Source: an uncultured Eubacteriales bacterium
GTDB taxonomy: Bacteria > Bacillota > Clostridia > Oscillospirales > CAG-272
Length of the DNA: 44,097 bases
Assembly (NCBI GenBank): GCA_905205065.1
Contig: CAJLCI010000021.1
Coordinates: forward strand, 1-44,097
Reading direction: 5' to 3'
The notes beneath the pieces are model-generated. The model did no database searches, was not told where the DNA came from, and was given only the letters and a program-made list of their open reading frames with translations. The position numbers were made by a program, and so were the translations under genes. Positions 9,901-17,028 of the stretch are shown piece by piece (position 1 is the first letter of the stretch; each line of letters starts with the position of its first letter).

Positions 9901-10799
9901 GTACAAAATTCGAATTTGAAAAAGATAATTGCAGAGAGAAAAATCTCGCTAAGAAAAAGCGCGAAATAGGACGGTCGGGCATATTTATACGCAGGGCTCG
10001 GAATAAAGAGCGATGTTCCTGTGTTTTGCACGGATATTCGTCAATGGCTGATGCCGAAGTAAAAGAATCTGCAGGTAGACTTCCTCTTTCAAACGATTGG
10101 TTTGCGAGAGATGACCGCATCAGACTTACGTCCGCACCTATGAAAGAGAGGCTTACTGCCGAATTTGAAACAGCTCCGGGCACTGAGGAGCTTATTATAA
10201 CTGTTTTCGGACGGATCGCCGCCGCTTTCGCAGACGATTGTGAGATCTCTTTCGCTTTTGAGGGACGGAATTCATACGGCGCCGGGATATATCGCCTTGT
10301 TTTGCCGTCAGGAGAACGCGGCAGCAAAATTTCGATCGAGCTGAATCCGGCGAACGGATATAATCAGGGAGACGTTTTTCCTGAGCCTATTCGGGAAAAG
10401 GTCGGATGCGGGAAAATTCTAACCGGTGACTTTACCGAATACCACGGACTCGAATGTTATTCCGGTATTGCAGTTTATGAGACTGTGTTTGCAATAGATA
10501 CTGACGGCGCAGAAATCTCGTCAGACGGCTGCAGACTTATGCTGAATCTCGGAGAGGTCGGGTGTTCGTGCAAAATCAGTGTAAACGGATATGACGCCGG
10601 ATGTATTTGCTCCGATCCGTTCCGAATAGATATTACGGATTTTATATGTAGGGGGAAAAATCGCTTAAGAGTTGAGGTGGCAAATACTCTGTGCGGTCAT
10701 TACAGCACAACTCCGTCGCTTTATTCTGGCTGGCCGCAGGATAGAAAATCAGGATTAATAGGTCCTGTTAGCTTATCGTTTGTTTCGTGCAGAAAGTAG
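6996..10799 (+). CDS. Large GH106-like glycoside hydrolase (putative alpha-L-rhamnosidase-type)
   Basis: Putative glycosidase acting on plant or host glycans. About 1267 residues. The N-terminus matches the GH106-type opening: NPPRGYGNVPFYWWNGDV, then a barrel helix SAGGVSGVQINFCHS. The middle has FQDEFIAGCDFGHLWSDGF, RGLVYGCDQCS and HERVWLEGYHSSGWGTSL, resembling the active-site region of GH106 alpha-L-rhamnosidases. The C-terminus ends in a GH2-like sugar-binding beta-sandwich (CKISVNGYDAGCICSDPFRIDITDF). No signal peptide is evident from ATG 6996, suggesting a cytoplasmic enzyme. The open frame extends upstream to 6861, inside the previous gene, but that segment does not look native, so I chose 6996 (AAGG about 13 bases upstream). 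Residues about 193-263 are a low-complexity 8-residue repeat insertion not expected in the family. Substrate is inferred only from family resemblance. Confidence 0.7.
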   Translation: MNTDNLSVSSDIYMNFVNPPRGYGNVPFYWWNGDVLDTERIDSQLKLLSAGGVSGVQINFCHSCPAHDPKLGGGGFGKTYECTPAMFTDEWWEIVNHTFRTAKKLGLGVGISDYTIGWIGNGFFVDKVVYESRLCATELKCDIKELTAGESISERSADVLVRAFIPFTGKDIVYPDMDELQTAVGAQTAVHAEADEKSDVGTETKYDHGADMKTEFWTDMNYKAGAGVNYKAGTDMKTDVGAGVKYEGGTDTESEIGTDADIDDRGVSSPSLYTVPCGGRLITVRREVNKDSIDVMNPEAGKLLCRLFYENFLSHIDEDCRDVLNYCFQDEFIAGCDFGHLWSDGFSERFKELKGYDIVPKLYLLFDDCGRKSEAAAVRLDYADVKARFIEDGYFKPIYEFHKSRGLVYGCDQCSRGYNPSEYGDYFRAVKYFTAPGNDTPNRCADLIKVKASSSAAHLYGHERVWLEGYHSSGWGTSLASLSAPTSENFIFGANLLCMHGLYYSTYGSMWEWAPPDFHFRMPYWEHAKVWYGYYERLSYMLTRGSHRCDCAVYYPVSSYDTGFSPDRAKELTFAAAERLHKEGIDFDFIDFESISRAQVKDGRLCVSGEEYKMLIFCGVDSVRYETLASALRFSEDGGTVVFIGEAPVYTDCADSKKSEKLIGRLSSGARIIPVKNSEEMEKVYFADIFSERSICRDFLPERNAFALHRAAESGEIYFVRGEKGERCVFNTSGYCQFWNPLSGERFSYPAECITEEGREYRALLLPCEGDNLFFFSDERQDIPAYIFESSTRCTVLLDGEWDFSLIPTMDNTYGDFRFPSGKYGGDKIIGAEIRRLKIDGEDAFCGRYSPFVCKTVDGETSPLVYDRCGFLDGSITEQGYHGLKKCVYNFEMCLPESGFAEYEAYAHTESEEKVVFEIYGEVPDELTIDGKDVLSAHGVLVLSPGMHRVALKFENMENSSQTSSCDCGTKFEFEKDNCREKNLAKKKREIGRSGIFIRRARNKERCSCVLHGYSSMADAEVKESAGRLPLSNDWFARDDRIRLTSAPMKERLTAEFETAPGTEELIITVFGRIAAAFADDCEISFAFEGRNSYGAGIYRLVLPSGERGSKISIELNPANGYNQGDVFPEPIREKVGCGKILTGDFTEYHGLECYSGIAVYETVFAIDTDGAEISSDGCRLMLNLGEVGCSCKISVNGYDAGCICSDPFRIDITDFICRGKNRLRVEVANTLCGHYSTTPSLYSGWPQDRKSGLIGPVSLSFVSCRK
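7572..7785 (+). repeat. 24-bp in-frame minisatellite within the GH106-like gene
   Basis: About nine imperfect 24-base units encode an 8-residue repeat of the form DMKTDVGA / GVNYKAGT / DMNYKAGA / GVKYEGGT. The unit length is a multiple of three, so gain or loss of units keeps the frame. The residues are Lys/Asp/Glu/Gly/Thr-rich and look like a flexible linker between the N-terminal part and the rest of the catalytic region. Confidence 0.8.
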
Positions 10800-10846
10800 C
10801 TCTTCTGCGTCATCGTTACAGCAACGGCATGCTATTATTTTTTATA

Positions 10847-10861
10847 CCGCCGCATCGGCGG
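10847..10861 (+). promoter_or_regulatory. Perfect hairpin abutting the thyX ribosome binding region
   Basis: CCGCCG-cat-CGGCGG forms a six-pair, all-GC stem with a three-base loop. Its 3' arm overlaps the first bases of a GGAGG (10860-10864). It has no T-run, so it is more likely a leader element than a terminator. Confidence 0.5.
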
Positions 10862-10877
10862 AGGAATGGAGATTGTT

Positions 10878-11522
10878 ATGAATATTATAAAGCCCGGATA
10901 TGAAATTATTACTCCGATTGATTACGGGGCAACGCTTCGTGAGCTTGAAAAAATCGGACGTGTATGTTATAAAAGCGAGGATCGTATTACCGATGATTCC
11001 GCCGCTTCCTTTATATCCAGAATTGTAGCGAGCGGTCACGGTTCAGTAATCGAGCACAGTCGTATTACAGTTAAGTTTATTTGTGACCGTGGGGTAACGC
11101 ATGAAATCGTTCGCCACAGGATTGCAAGCTACAGTCAGGAAAGTACCCGGTATTGTAATTATACAAAGGATAAATTCGGCAGCGAGCTTACATTTATCCG
11201 GCCGTTATTTTGGAAAACCGATTCTGAAAAATATGCTGTATGGCTTGACACGATGCAGAAGATTGAGGAGAGCTATAATTTGTTGATTTCGCTCGGCGCA
11301 AAGCCCGAAGAAGCGAGAAGCATTCTTCCGAACAGCCTGAAAACCGAAATCGTAGTTTCCATGAATCTTCGTTCTTGGCGGCATTTTTTTGAACTCAGAA
11401 CAAGCGGGCGGGCTCATCCGCAGATTCGTGAAATCGCTGTGCCGCTTCTCCGTGAGCTTGCGGAAAAGATGCCTGTTTTCTTTAATGATATTGCAGAAAA
11501 ACTTCCGGAGAATTCGATATAA
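10878..11522 (+). CDS. thyX: Flavin-dependent thymidylate synthase ThyX
   Basis: Makes dTMP from dUMP using methylenetetrahydrofolate, FAD and NADPH, replacing the classical ThyA. About 214 residues. The defining ThyX motif is present as RHRIASYSQESTRY (form RHRxxSxxxxSxRY), binding FAD and dUMP, and the C-terminal MNLRSWRHFFELRTS is typical. Start: an ATG at 10866 is only one base from GGAGG, whereas ATG 10878 lies 6 bases after GGAG (10868-10871) and gives the usual N-terminus, so I use 10878. It stands alone between the glycosidase and rpsB; a GC hairpin immediately upstream may influence translation. Confidence 0.93.
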   Translation: MNIIKPGYEIITPIDYGATLRELEKIGRVCYKSEDRITDDSAASFISRIVASGHGSVIEHSRITVKFICDRGVTHEIVRHRIASYSQESTRYCNYTKDKFGSELTFIRPLFWKTDSEKYAVWLDTMQKIEESYNLLISLGAKPEEARSILPNSLKTEIVVSMNLRSWRHFFELRTSGRAHPQIREIAVPLLRELAEKMPVFFNDIAEKLPENSI

Positions 11523-11529
11523 TTAAAAG

Positions 11530-11600
11530 TGGACATTTTACGTTTGCAATGATATTCATGTGTAATCATGCGTAAAGATGTTCACTATCGGAGTTCCTTA
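11530..11600 (+). repeat. Possible degenerate copy of the dispersed 16-bp repeat element
   Basis: The thyX-rpsB spacer contains GCGTAAAGATGTTCAC and a nearby GTGTAATCATG, resembling single units of the arrays around ispG. With only one good unit this could be chance. Confidence 0.3.
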
Positions 11601-11675
11601 TTACGGAATCATGCTCATTATTGAACTGGAAGTCATCGGATAAATGTAAAAAAAATATGAATGAACAGAAATATC

Positions 11676-11704
11676 TTGAAAAAATCTGCCGTTTATGGTA
11701 TTAT
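11676..11704 (+). promoter_or_regulatory. Sigma-A promoter for rpsB-tsf
   Basis: TTGAAA (11676-11681), 17-base spacer, TATTAT (11699-11704). It leaves a leader of roughly 75 nt before the rpsB start. Confidence 0.7.
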
Positions 11705-11785
11705 ATTTTTTAAAGTTCGCACACAGTATACGCTTCGGTGTAAATTCAAGTACTGTGGAGGGACAAACCGAAGGAGAAAAGAAAA

Positions 11786-12541
11786 ATGGCAATTATTTCA
11801 ATTAAACAGCTTCTTGAAGCAGGTGTACATTTCGGACACCATACACGCCGCTGGAATCCTAAGATGGCGGAATACATCTTTACGGAGAGAAACGGTATTT
11901 ATATTATTGACCTCCAGAAAACCGTTAAAAAGTTTGAAGAGGCTTATATGTTTGTTCGTGACCTCTCGGCTGAGGGCGGTACAGTTTTGTTTGTAGGAAC
12001 AAAAAAACAGGCTGCCGATGCTATTAAAGAGGAAGCTCTCAGATCTGGCATGTATTTTGTGAATGCGCGCTGGCCCGGCGGTATGCTTACAAACTTTAAA
12101 ACAATAAAAAAGAGTATAGCAAGACTTAAGAGTCTTGAACAGATGAAAGAAGACGGAACCTTCGATCTTTTGCCGAAAAAAGAGGTTGCGAAGCTCTTCA
12201 AGGAAATGGCAGACCTCGAAAAGAATCTCGGCGGAATCAAGACAATGGAGCAGCTTCCTTCAGCAGTTTTTATTGTAGATCCGCGCAAAGAGAAAAATGC
12301 GGTTGCTGAGGCGAGAAAGCTTGGAATTCCGGTAATATCGATTGTTGATACTAACTGCGATCCTGATGACGCGGATTATGTAATTCCCGGAAATGATGAC
12401 GCTATCCGTGCAATCAAGCTTATTACGTCTGTAATTGCCGATGCGGTAATTGAAGGCAGACAGGGAGAAACGACAGAAGAGGCGATTGCGGAGATTACGG
12501 CGGCGGAAGAGGAAGAAGACGCTGAGAACGCAAACGCGTAA
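11786..12541 (+). CDS. rpsB: 30S ribosomal protein S2
   Basis: Structural protein of the small ribosomal subunit, binding late in assembly near the 16S head and needed for S1 or mRNA placement where S1 exists. 251 residues. Signatures include the N-terminal LLEAGVHFGHHTRRWNPKM, YIIDLQKTV, FVGTKKQA, NARWPGGMLTNF and PVISIVDTNCDPDDADYVIPGNDDA. An acidic C-terminal tail rich in Glu/Asp/Ala is typical of Firmicutes. AAGGAG sits 7-8 bases before ATG 11786. It is followed by tsf, the near-universal arrangement. Confidence 0.98.
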   Translation: MAIISIKQLLEAGVHFGHHTRRWNPKMAEYIFTERNGIYIIDLQKTVKKFEEAYMFVRDLSAEGGTVLFVGTKKQAADAIKEEALRSGMYFVNARWPGGMLTNFKTIKKSIARLKSLEQMKEDGTFDLLPKKEVAKLFKEMADLEKNLGGIKTMEQLPSAVFIVDPRKEKNAVAEARKLGIPVISIVDTNCDPDDADYVIPGNDDAIRAIKLITSVIADAVIEGRQGETTEEAIAEITAAEEEEDAENANA

Positions 12542-12568
12542 AAGTTGTAATAAAAATACAGGTAAGCT

Positions 12569-12599
12569 GCGTGAAAGATTCTGTGAGAATTTTTCACGC
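12569..12599 (+). promoter_or_regulatory. Stable hairpin between rpsB and tsf
   Basis: GCGTGAAA (12569-12576) pairs perfectly with TTTCACGC (12592-12599), and an inner ATTCT/AGAAT extends the stem around a three-base loop. There is no downstream T-run, so it fits a processing or attenuation structure that lowers tsf relative to rpsB better than a full terminator. Confidence 0.5.
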
Positions 12600-12622
12600 G
12601 CAAATCTGTAAACGTATAATTA

Positions 12623-12639
12623 TATGTCTTCGAGACATA
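12623..12639 (+). promoter_or_regulatory. Small hairpin just 5' of the tsf ribosome binding site
   Basis: TATGTC-ttcga-GACATA forms a six-pair stem ending about 9 bases before the GGAAAGGA binding site of tsf. Confidence 0.45.
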
Positions 12640-12661
12640 AAATATCGGAAAGGATTTTAAT

Positions 12662-13594
12662 ATGGCAGAGATTACAGCAAAAATGGTTGCCGAGCTCAGA
12701 GCGAAGACCGGCTGCGGCATGATGGACTGCAAAAAAGCATTAAAGGAAACAGACGGAGATTTTGACGCGGCTATTAAGACTCTCAGAGAACGCGGATTAG
12801 CCGTTGCGGCTAAGAAAGCGGACAGAATTGCCGCTGAAGGTATCGTCAGTATTAAATTTAATGACGCCCATGATGAGGCGGCGATGATTGAGGTTAATAC
12901 AGAAACGGATTTTGTTGCCAAGAATGCAGATTTTCAGGCATTTGTCGATGGTGTTCTTGATACAATTCTTGCAAATCATCCGGCTGATACTGCGGCTTTG
13001 ATGGCTTGCAGCTTTGTAGGCTCCGACATGACTGTTGAAGCTGCACTTAAGGATAAGATATTTACAATCGGAGAGAATATTCAGATTCGCCGCTTTGTAA
13101 TTGCAAAAGGTACAATAAGTTCATATATTCACGGCAAGGGACAGACGGGGGTTATGATTGCCTTTGATGCCGACGACGCAGCAAAGAACAATGCCGGATT
13201 TGCTGAATACGGTAAGAATATTGCCCTTCAGGTGGCGGCTATTCCTGTTCAGTATGTAAATAAAGAGGATGTACCTCAGGCTGCGCTTGATGAGGAAAAG
13301 GAAATTCTTATGGCTCAGATTGCAAATGATGAGAAGAATAAGAATAAGCCTGCCGCTATTATTGAAAAGATGGTTACCGGCCGTCTCGGCAAATTTTATG
13401 AAAACAATTGCCTTACCGAACAGTCTTATGTAAAGGATGAAGCTCTTACAGTTGGAAAATATACAGAGCAGACTGCAAAGGAATTCGGCGGGAAAATCAA
13501 GATACTTGCTTTTTATCGTTATGACAAAGGCGAAGGACTTCAGAAACGTGAAGATAATTTTGCAGAAGAAATTGCCGGTATGATAAATAAATAA
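12662..13594 (+). CDS. tsf: Elongation factor Ts
   Basis: Guanine-nucleotide exchange factor that recycles EF-Tu from GDP to GTP form. About 310 residues. The N-terminal UBA-like domain contains the hallmark ELRAKTGCGMMDCKKALKE, and the core contains IEVNTETDFVAKNADF, both diagnostic of EF-Ts. The remaining length covers the two core subdomains and the C-terminal module. The start at 12662 follows GGAAAGGA with about 7 bases. Co-transcribed with rpsB through an intergenic hairpin, and closed by a terminator before the pyrH promoter. Confidence 0.98.
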   Translation: MAEITAKMVAELRAKTGCGMMDCKKALKETDGDFDAAIKTLRERGLAVAAKKADRIAAEGIVSIKFNDAHDEAAMIEVNTETDFVAKNADFQAFVDGVLDTILANHPADTAALMACSFVGSDMTVEAALKDKIFTIGENIQIRRFVIAKGTISSYIHGKGQTGVMIAFDADDAAKNNAGFAEYGKNIALQVAAIPVQYVNKEDVPQAALDEEKEILMAQIANDEKNKNKPAAIIEKMVTGRLGKFYENNCLTEQSYVKDEALTVGKYTEQTAKEFGGKIKILAFYRYDKGEGLQKREDNFAEEIAGMINK

Positions 13595-13611
13595 TAAAAT
13601 ACCGGATTTTT

Positions 13612-13668
13612 ACGGATGTCTTACAATGAATTATGTTCTGTTCATGTGAGATATCCGTTTTTTTTGAA
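13612..13668 (+). terminator. Rho-independent terminator after tsf
   Basis: ACGGATGTC pairs with GATATCCGT (one mismatch) across a long AT-rich loop and is followed by a run of eight T. It separates the rpsB-tsf unit from the next promoter. Confidence 0.7.
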
Positions 13669-13715
13669 AAATCGCAAATTTTTCTCTTAAACAGCAAAAT
13701 ATTCATAAAAATCTA

Positions 13716-13744
13716 TTTACAAATTAAGAATTATCAGATACAAT
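13716..13744 (+). promoter_or_regulatory. Sigma-A promoter for the pyrH-frr-uppS gene group
   Basis: TTTACA (13716-13721), 17-base spacer, TACAAT (13739-13744), about 125 bases before the pyrH start. Confidence 0.65.
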
Positions 13745-13870
13745 ATATTTTGGAATAAAGTGAAAAGACTGTTGTTGAGTTCTGATGAAAAAACAAAGAG
13801 CATTGACGCAAAAAATCAAAGCTTTGGTTTATCTGCATTTTTTACATTAGAAAGGTATGGTTATTTATAT

Positions 13871-14596
13871 ATGAATTCGTCGTCAGGTTCAGGAAATTGT
13901 AAGTATAAACGTATATTACTCAAGCTTTCGGGAGAAGCTCTTTCCACCGGAGGCGGGATACTGAATTATGCATTTATAAAGCAAATCTGTGCTAATGTTA
14001 AGAAGTGTCTTGACATGGGAGTTCAGGTTTCAATTGTTGTAGGCGCGGGTAATATCTGGCGCGGGAGAATGGGACCTGAAATGGATCGTACGAGAGCCGA
14101 CCATATGGGAATGCTTGCCACTACGATAAATGCGCTTGCTATTGCTGATGTTTTGGAGCATGCAGGAATAGTGACTCGTGTCATGACTGCAATTGCTATG
14201 CATGAGCTGGCTGAGCCGTATATAAGAAATAGGGCGGTGCATCATCTGGAAAAGGGTATGGTAGTTATTTATGGCTGCGGAATCGGACGTCCGTTTTTTT
14301 CGACAGATACTGCCGCAGTGCAGTACGCGATTGAAACCGACTGCGATATAGTTCTGATGGCAAAAAATATTGATGCTGTGTACACGGCAGATCCCAAGGT
14401 TGATTCAAGTGCCAAACGGCTTGCCTCGATTTCTCATATGTATCTGCTGGAAAATCAGCTCACTGTAATAGATTCTACCGCGACTTCGCTTGCTAAAGAT
14501 AATAATATGCCGATAATGATTTTCGGTCTCGATGATCCTGATAATATTTTCCGCGCCGTAAGCGGAGAGGAAATGGGTACTGTTGTAAATGGCTGA
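13871..14596 (+). CDS. pyrH: UMP kinase PyrH
   Basis: Phosphorylates UMP to UDP, the step feeding all pyrimidine nucleotides; bacterial UMP kinases of the amino-acid-kinase fold are hexameric and allosterically controlled by GTP/UTP. About 241 residues from ATG 13871. Motifs: KRILLKLSGEAL at the N-terminus, VVGAGNIWRG, the UMP-binding region DRTRADHMGMLATTINALAI, GCGIGRPFFSTDTAA, DCDIVLMAKNIDAVYTADPK and DSTATSLAKDNNMPI. The frame is open upstream to a GTG at 13760, but that leading segment is low-complexity and absent from typical UMP kinases, so I reject it. Followed by frr as in most bacteria. Confidence 0.96.
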   Translation: MNSSSGSGNCKYKRILLKLSGEALSTGGGILNYAFIKQICANVKKCLDMGVQVSIVVGAGNIWRGRMGPEMDRTRADHMGMLATTINALAIADVLEHAGIVTRVMTAIAMHELAEPYIRNRAVHHLEKGMVVIYGCGIGRPFFSTDTAAVQYAIETDCDIVLMAKNIDAVYTADPKVDSSAKRLASISHMYLLENQLTVIDSTATSLAKDNNMPIMIFGLDDPDNIFRAVSGEEMGTVVNG

Positions 14597-14674
14597 AATA
14601 AGTTTTCGTTTGAACGCGAAAGTTATTGTATCGCTAACGGAAATGAATTAGTTGATTATTTATATTTATTTTGA

Positions 14675-14687
14675 CCGTCTATGACGG
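14675..14687 (+). promoter_or_regulatory. Triloop hairpin just 5' of the frr ribosome binding site
   Basis: CCGTC-tat-GACGG forms a perfect five-pair stem ending two bases before GGGAGG (14690-14695). Confidence 0.45.
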
Positions 14688-14701
14688 CAGGGAGGATTAT
14701 T

Positions 14702-15256
14702 ATGAAGCTTGATATTAAAGAATATGAAGAAAAGATGAAAAAAACTGTAGGAGTTTATAAAACCGATCTTGACGGTGTTCGTGTCGGACGCGCAAATACA
14801 GCCGTTCTTCAAAAGGTATTCGTCGATTATTATGGAAGCCCGACTCCGATAAATAATGTTGCCGAGGTTAAGGTTACTGACGCGAGAACGATTGTTATTC
14901 AACCGTGGGATTCTAAAATGCTCAAGGAAATCGGTAAGGCTATTCAGGCATCGGATATCGGAATTACACCTGTAGACGACGGAAAGGTAATCCGTCTCAG
15001 CTTTCCTCAGCTTACCGAGGAACGGCGCCGCGATGTAACAAAGCAAACGGAAAAGATGGCTGAAGAGGCCAAGGTGGCGGTTAGAAATATCCGGCGCGAA
15101 GCGAACGATAAATGCAAGGATCGTAAAAAAGCCGGAGAAATGACGGAAGATGAACAGAAGCAATCCGAAAAATCTGTTCAGGATCTTACTGACAAGTATA
15201 TTAAAGAAATTGACTCAATCACAGACGCGAAGAAAAAAGAAATAATGTCAATATGA
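14702..15256 (+). CDS. frr: Ribosome recycling factor
   Basis: Works with EF-G to split post-termination ribosomes. 184 residues, the standard length. Signatures: DLDGVRVGRANTAVLQKV, DYYGSPTPINNVAEV, IQPWDSKMLKEIGKAIQASDIGITPVDDG, and the charged C-terminal helix of domain I. ATG 14702 lies 6 bases after GGGAGG; an upstream in-frame start at 14681 lacks a site. Its stop codon overlaps the uppS start (ATGA), indicating translational coupling. Confidence 0.97.
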   Translation: MKLDIKEYEEKMKKTVGVYKTDLDGVRVGRANTAVLQKVFVDYYGSPTPINNVAEVKVTDARTIVIQPWDSKMLKEIGKAIQASDIGITPVDDGKVIRLSFPQLTEERRRDVTKQTEKMAEEAKVAVRNIRREANDKCKDRKKAGEMTEDEQKQSEKSVQDLTDKYIKEIDSITDAKKKEIMSI

Positions 15257-16083
15257 GTGCACAGAATATTTCCGAAAATTCAAGCGAAAGATATGTGATA
15301 AACAGTTACGGTGTTCCGGAAGAAATAATCTGTGAGGGCGCGGACTTGGTTTCGCTCTGCGGAATTCAGCATATCGCTTTTATAATGGATGGAAACGGCC
15401 GTTGGGCTACATCGCGCGGAATGGCAAGAGAATCCGGTCACAAAGTCGGAATGGATGCTTTCGAACGTATAGTTGAGTATTGTGCCGATATAGGAATTCA
15501 GTTTGTAACGGTTTACGCTTTTTCAACTGAAAACTGGAAGCGCCCGAAGCACGAGGTTGATACAATTCTTATGATTCTGAGGCAGTATCTCAGACGGGCG
15601 CTTAAGCTTATTCACAAAAAGAAAGTACATTTTGTAGTTATAGGAGATTATTCTGTTTTTGATGCAAAAACACGTGATATTATCGAAAAGCTCGATATAG
15701 ATTCAAGATGTTACGATCGCGTGCTTAATATTGCACTTAACTACGGCGGGCGTGCTGAACTTGTCCGCGCGGCAAACAGAGCGTTTGCCGAGAAATATGA
15801 AGCTGAACGAAATGATTTTAAAATTACTGAAGAAGACATTGAAAGAAATCTCTATACGGCGCCGTGTCCTCCGCCTGACATGATAGTGAGAACAGCCGGG
15901 GATCTTCGTCTTTCTAACTTTCTTCTTTGGCAGTCGTCATACGCGGAGCTCTTTTTCAGCCCCGTGTTATGGCCGGACTATCGTCCCAAGGATGTTAACG
16001 ACGCGCTTCGTGATTTTGCGCACCGAAAACGCAGATTCGGAGGAGTGGAGTCAGTTACATGCTGCGATAAATATAAAAAATAA
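15253..16083 (+). CDS. uppS: Isoprenyl transferase (undecaprenyl diphosphate synthase)
   Basis: Condenses eight isopentenyl diphosphates onto farnesyl diphosphate in cis to make the C55 lipid carrier for peptidoglycan and wall glycans. 276 residues. Cis-prenyltransferase signatures: IAFIMDGNGRWA with catalytic Asp46, GHKVGMDAFERIVEYC, VYAFSTENWKRP, LNIALNYGGRAELV and DMIVRTAGDLRLSNFLLWQSSYAELFF. The N-terminus is somewhat longer than usual (about 45 residues before the catalytic Asp). ATGA overlap with frr; cdsA follows after 24 bases. It supplies lipid carrier that the glycan genes at the window end would also need. Confidence 0.96.
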   Translation: MSAQNISENSSERYVINSYGVPEEIICEGADLVSLCGIQHIAFIMDGNGRWATSRGMARESGHKVGMDAFERIVEYCADIGIQFVTVYAFSTENWKRPKHEVDTILMILRQYLRRALKLIHKKKVHFVVIGDYSVFDAKTRDIIEKLDIDSRCYDRVLNIALNYGGRAELVRAANRAFAEKYEAERNDFKITEEDIERNLYTAPCPPPDMIVRTAGDLRLSNFLLWQSSYAELFFSPVLWPDYRPKDVNDALRDFAHRKRRFGGVESVTCCDKYKK

Positions 16084-16107
16084 TAAATTCCTAAGTGAGG
16101 TTTGATT

Positions 16108-16947
16108 TTGAAGCAGCGAGTAATAACAGCGGTGATTGCGATACTGATTTTAATACCGTTTTTAATTTTTTCAGATACGGCGGCCTTTGTTTTTCTTGCA
16201 TGTTTGTTGTCGGTGCTTTCAGCATATGAGCTTCTTGGATGTGTGGGCTACAGACGTAAGCTTTATGTTACCGTACCGACTTATATACTTGCAGTATCTG
16301 TATCCTGTTGTACCCGTTTCGGTGACAGTGATAATCCGACGTTTATATCTATAGTTTTTTTCCAGTATTTTATTTATATTGTACTTTTGTTTACAATCGC
16401 GGTGTTTTCAAAGGGAAAGGTGAAATTTGAAAACGTTTCGGTTCTGATTGTGATGATGATTTACGCTACATTTGGCTTTTCGGCTCTTGTTCGTCTCAGA
16501 GATCTTCCTCATGGAAAGCTATTGTATCTTATGGCTCTTCTTATGCCATGGGTTTCGGATACTTTTGCGTACTTTTCCGGACGTTTTTTCGGACGGCATA
16601 AGCTTATTCCGGAAGTAAGCCCGAAAAAGACGGTCGAAGGGGCAATCGGAGCAATAGTAGGTTCTTGTGCTGTAACTGTTGTTTACGGGATAGTATGCGC
16701 TTCGTTTTTTGATTTATCGGTAAATTTTTTCCTTCTTGCTGTAGTTGGAATTTTGATTTCCATTGTGGCGCAGTGCGGCGATCTTATAGCGTCTATGGTT
16801 AAAAGAAGCTACGGTATTAAAGATTACGGATGGATTTTGCCTGGTCACGGCGGAATACTTGACCGCTTTGACAGTATAATTGCTACATCCTCACTTGTAT
16901 ACATTTATTGTCTTTCATTCCCGTTTTTTTCAGTCAGAATCCTGTAA
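16108..16947 (+). CDS. cdsA: Phosphatidate cytidylyltransferase CdsA
   Basis: Integral membrane enzyme forming CDP-diacylglycerol from phosphatidic acid and CTP, the branch point for phospholipid synthesis. About 279 residues with around seven to eight hydrophobic segments. The CDS family signature is intact near the C-terminus: SMVKRSYGIKDYGWILPGHGGILDRFDS, with the Asp residues that bind metal and CTP. DTFAYFSGRFFGRHKLIPEVSPKKTVEGAIG is also diagnostic. GTGAGG at 16095-16100 decides the start: the TTG at 16108 has 7-base spacing, while the TTG at 16102 is one base away. Confidence 0.95.
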   Translation: MKQRVITAVIAILILIPFLIFSDTAAFVFLACLLSVLSAYELLGCVGYRRKLYVTVPTYILAVSVSCCTRFGDSDNPTFISIVFFQYFIYIVLLFTIAVFSKGKVKFENVSVLIVMMIYATFGFSALVRLRDLPHGKLLYLMALLMPWVSDTFAYFSGRFFGRHKLIPEVSPKKTVEGAIGAIVGSCAVTVVYGIVCASFFDLSVNFFLLAVVGILISIVAQCGDLIASMVKRSYGIKDYGWILPGHGGILDRFDSIIATSSLVYIYCLSFPFFSVRIL

Positions 16948-17028
16948 CTCCAGTATTGTTTGTAAGTAAATAAGAATGCCTTCTAATTATTATTGGGGAC
17001 ACGCTATTTATAAGAAAGCAAAAACTAT

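Noticed and set aside
13760..13870. GTG start and N-terminal extension of PyrH
   Set aside because: The extension is not found in UMP kinases and the conserved KRILLKLSGEAL begins shortly after ATG 13871.
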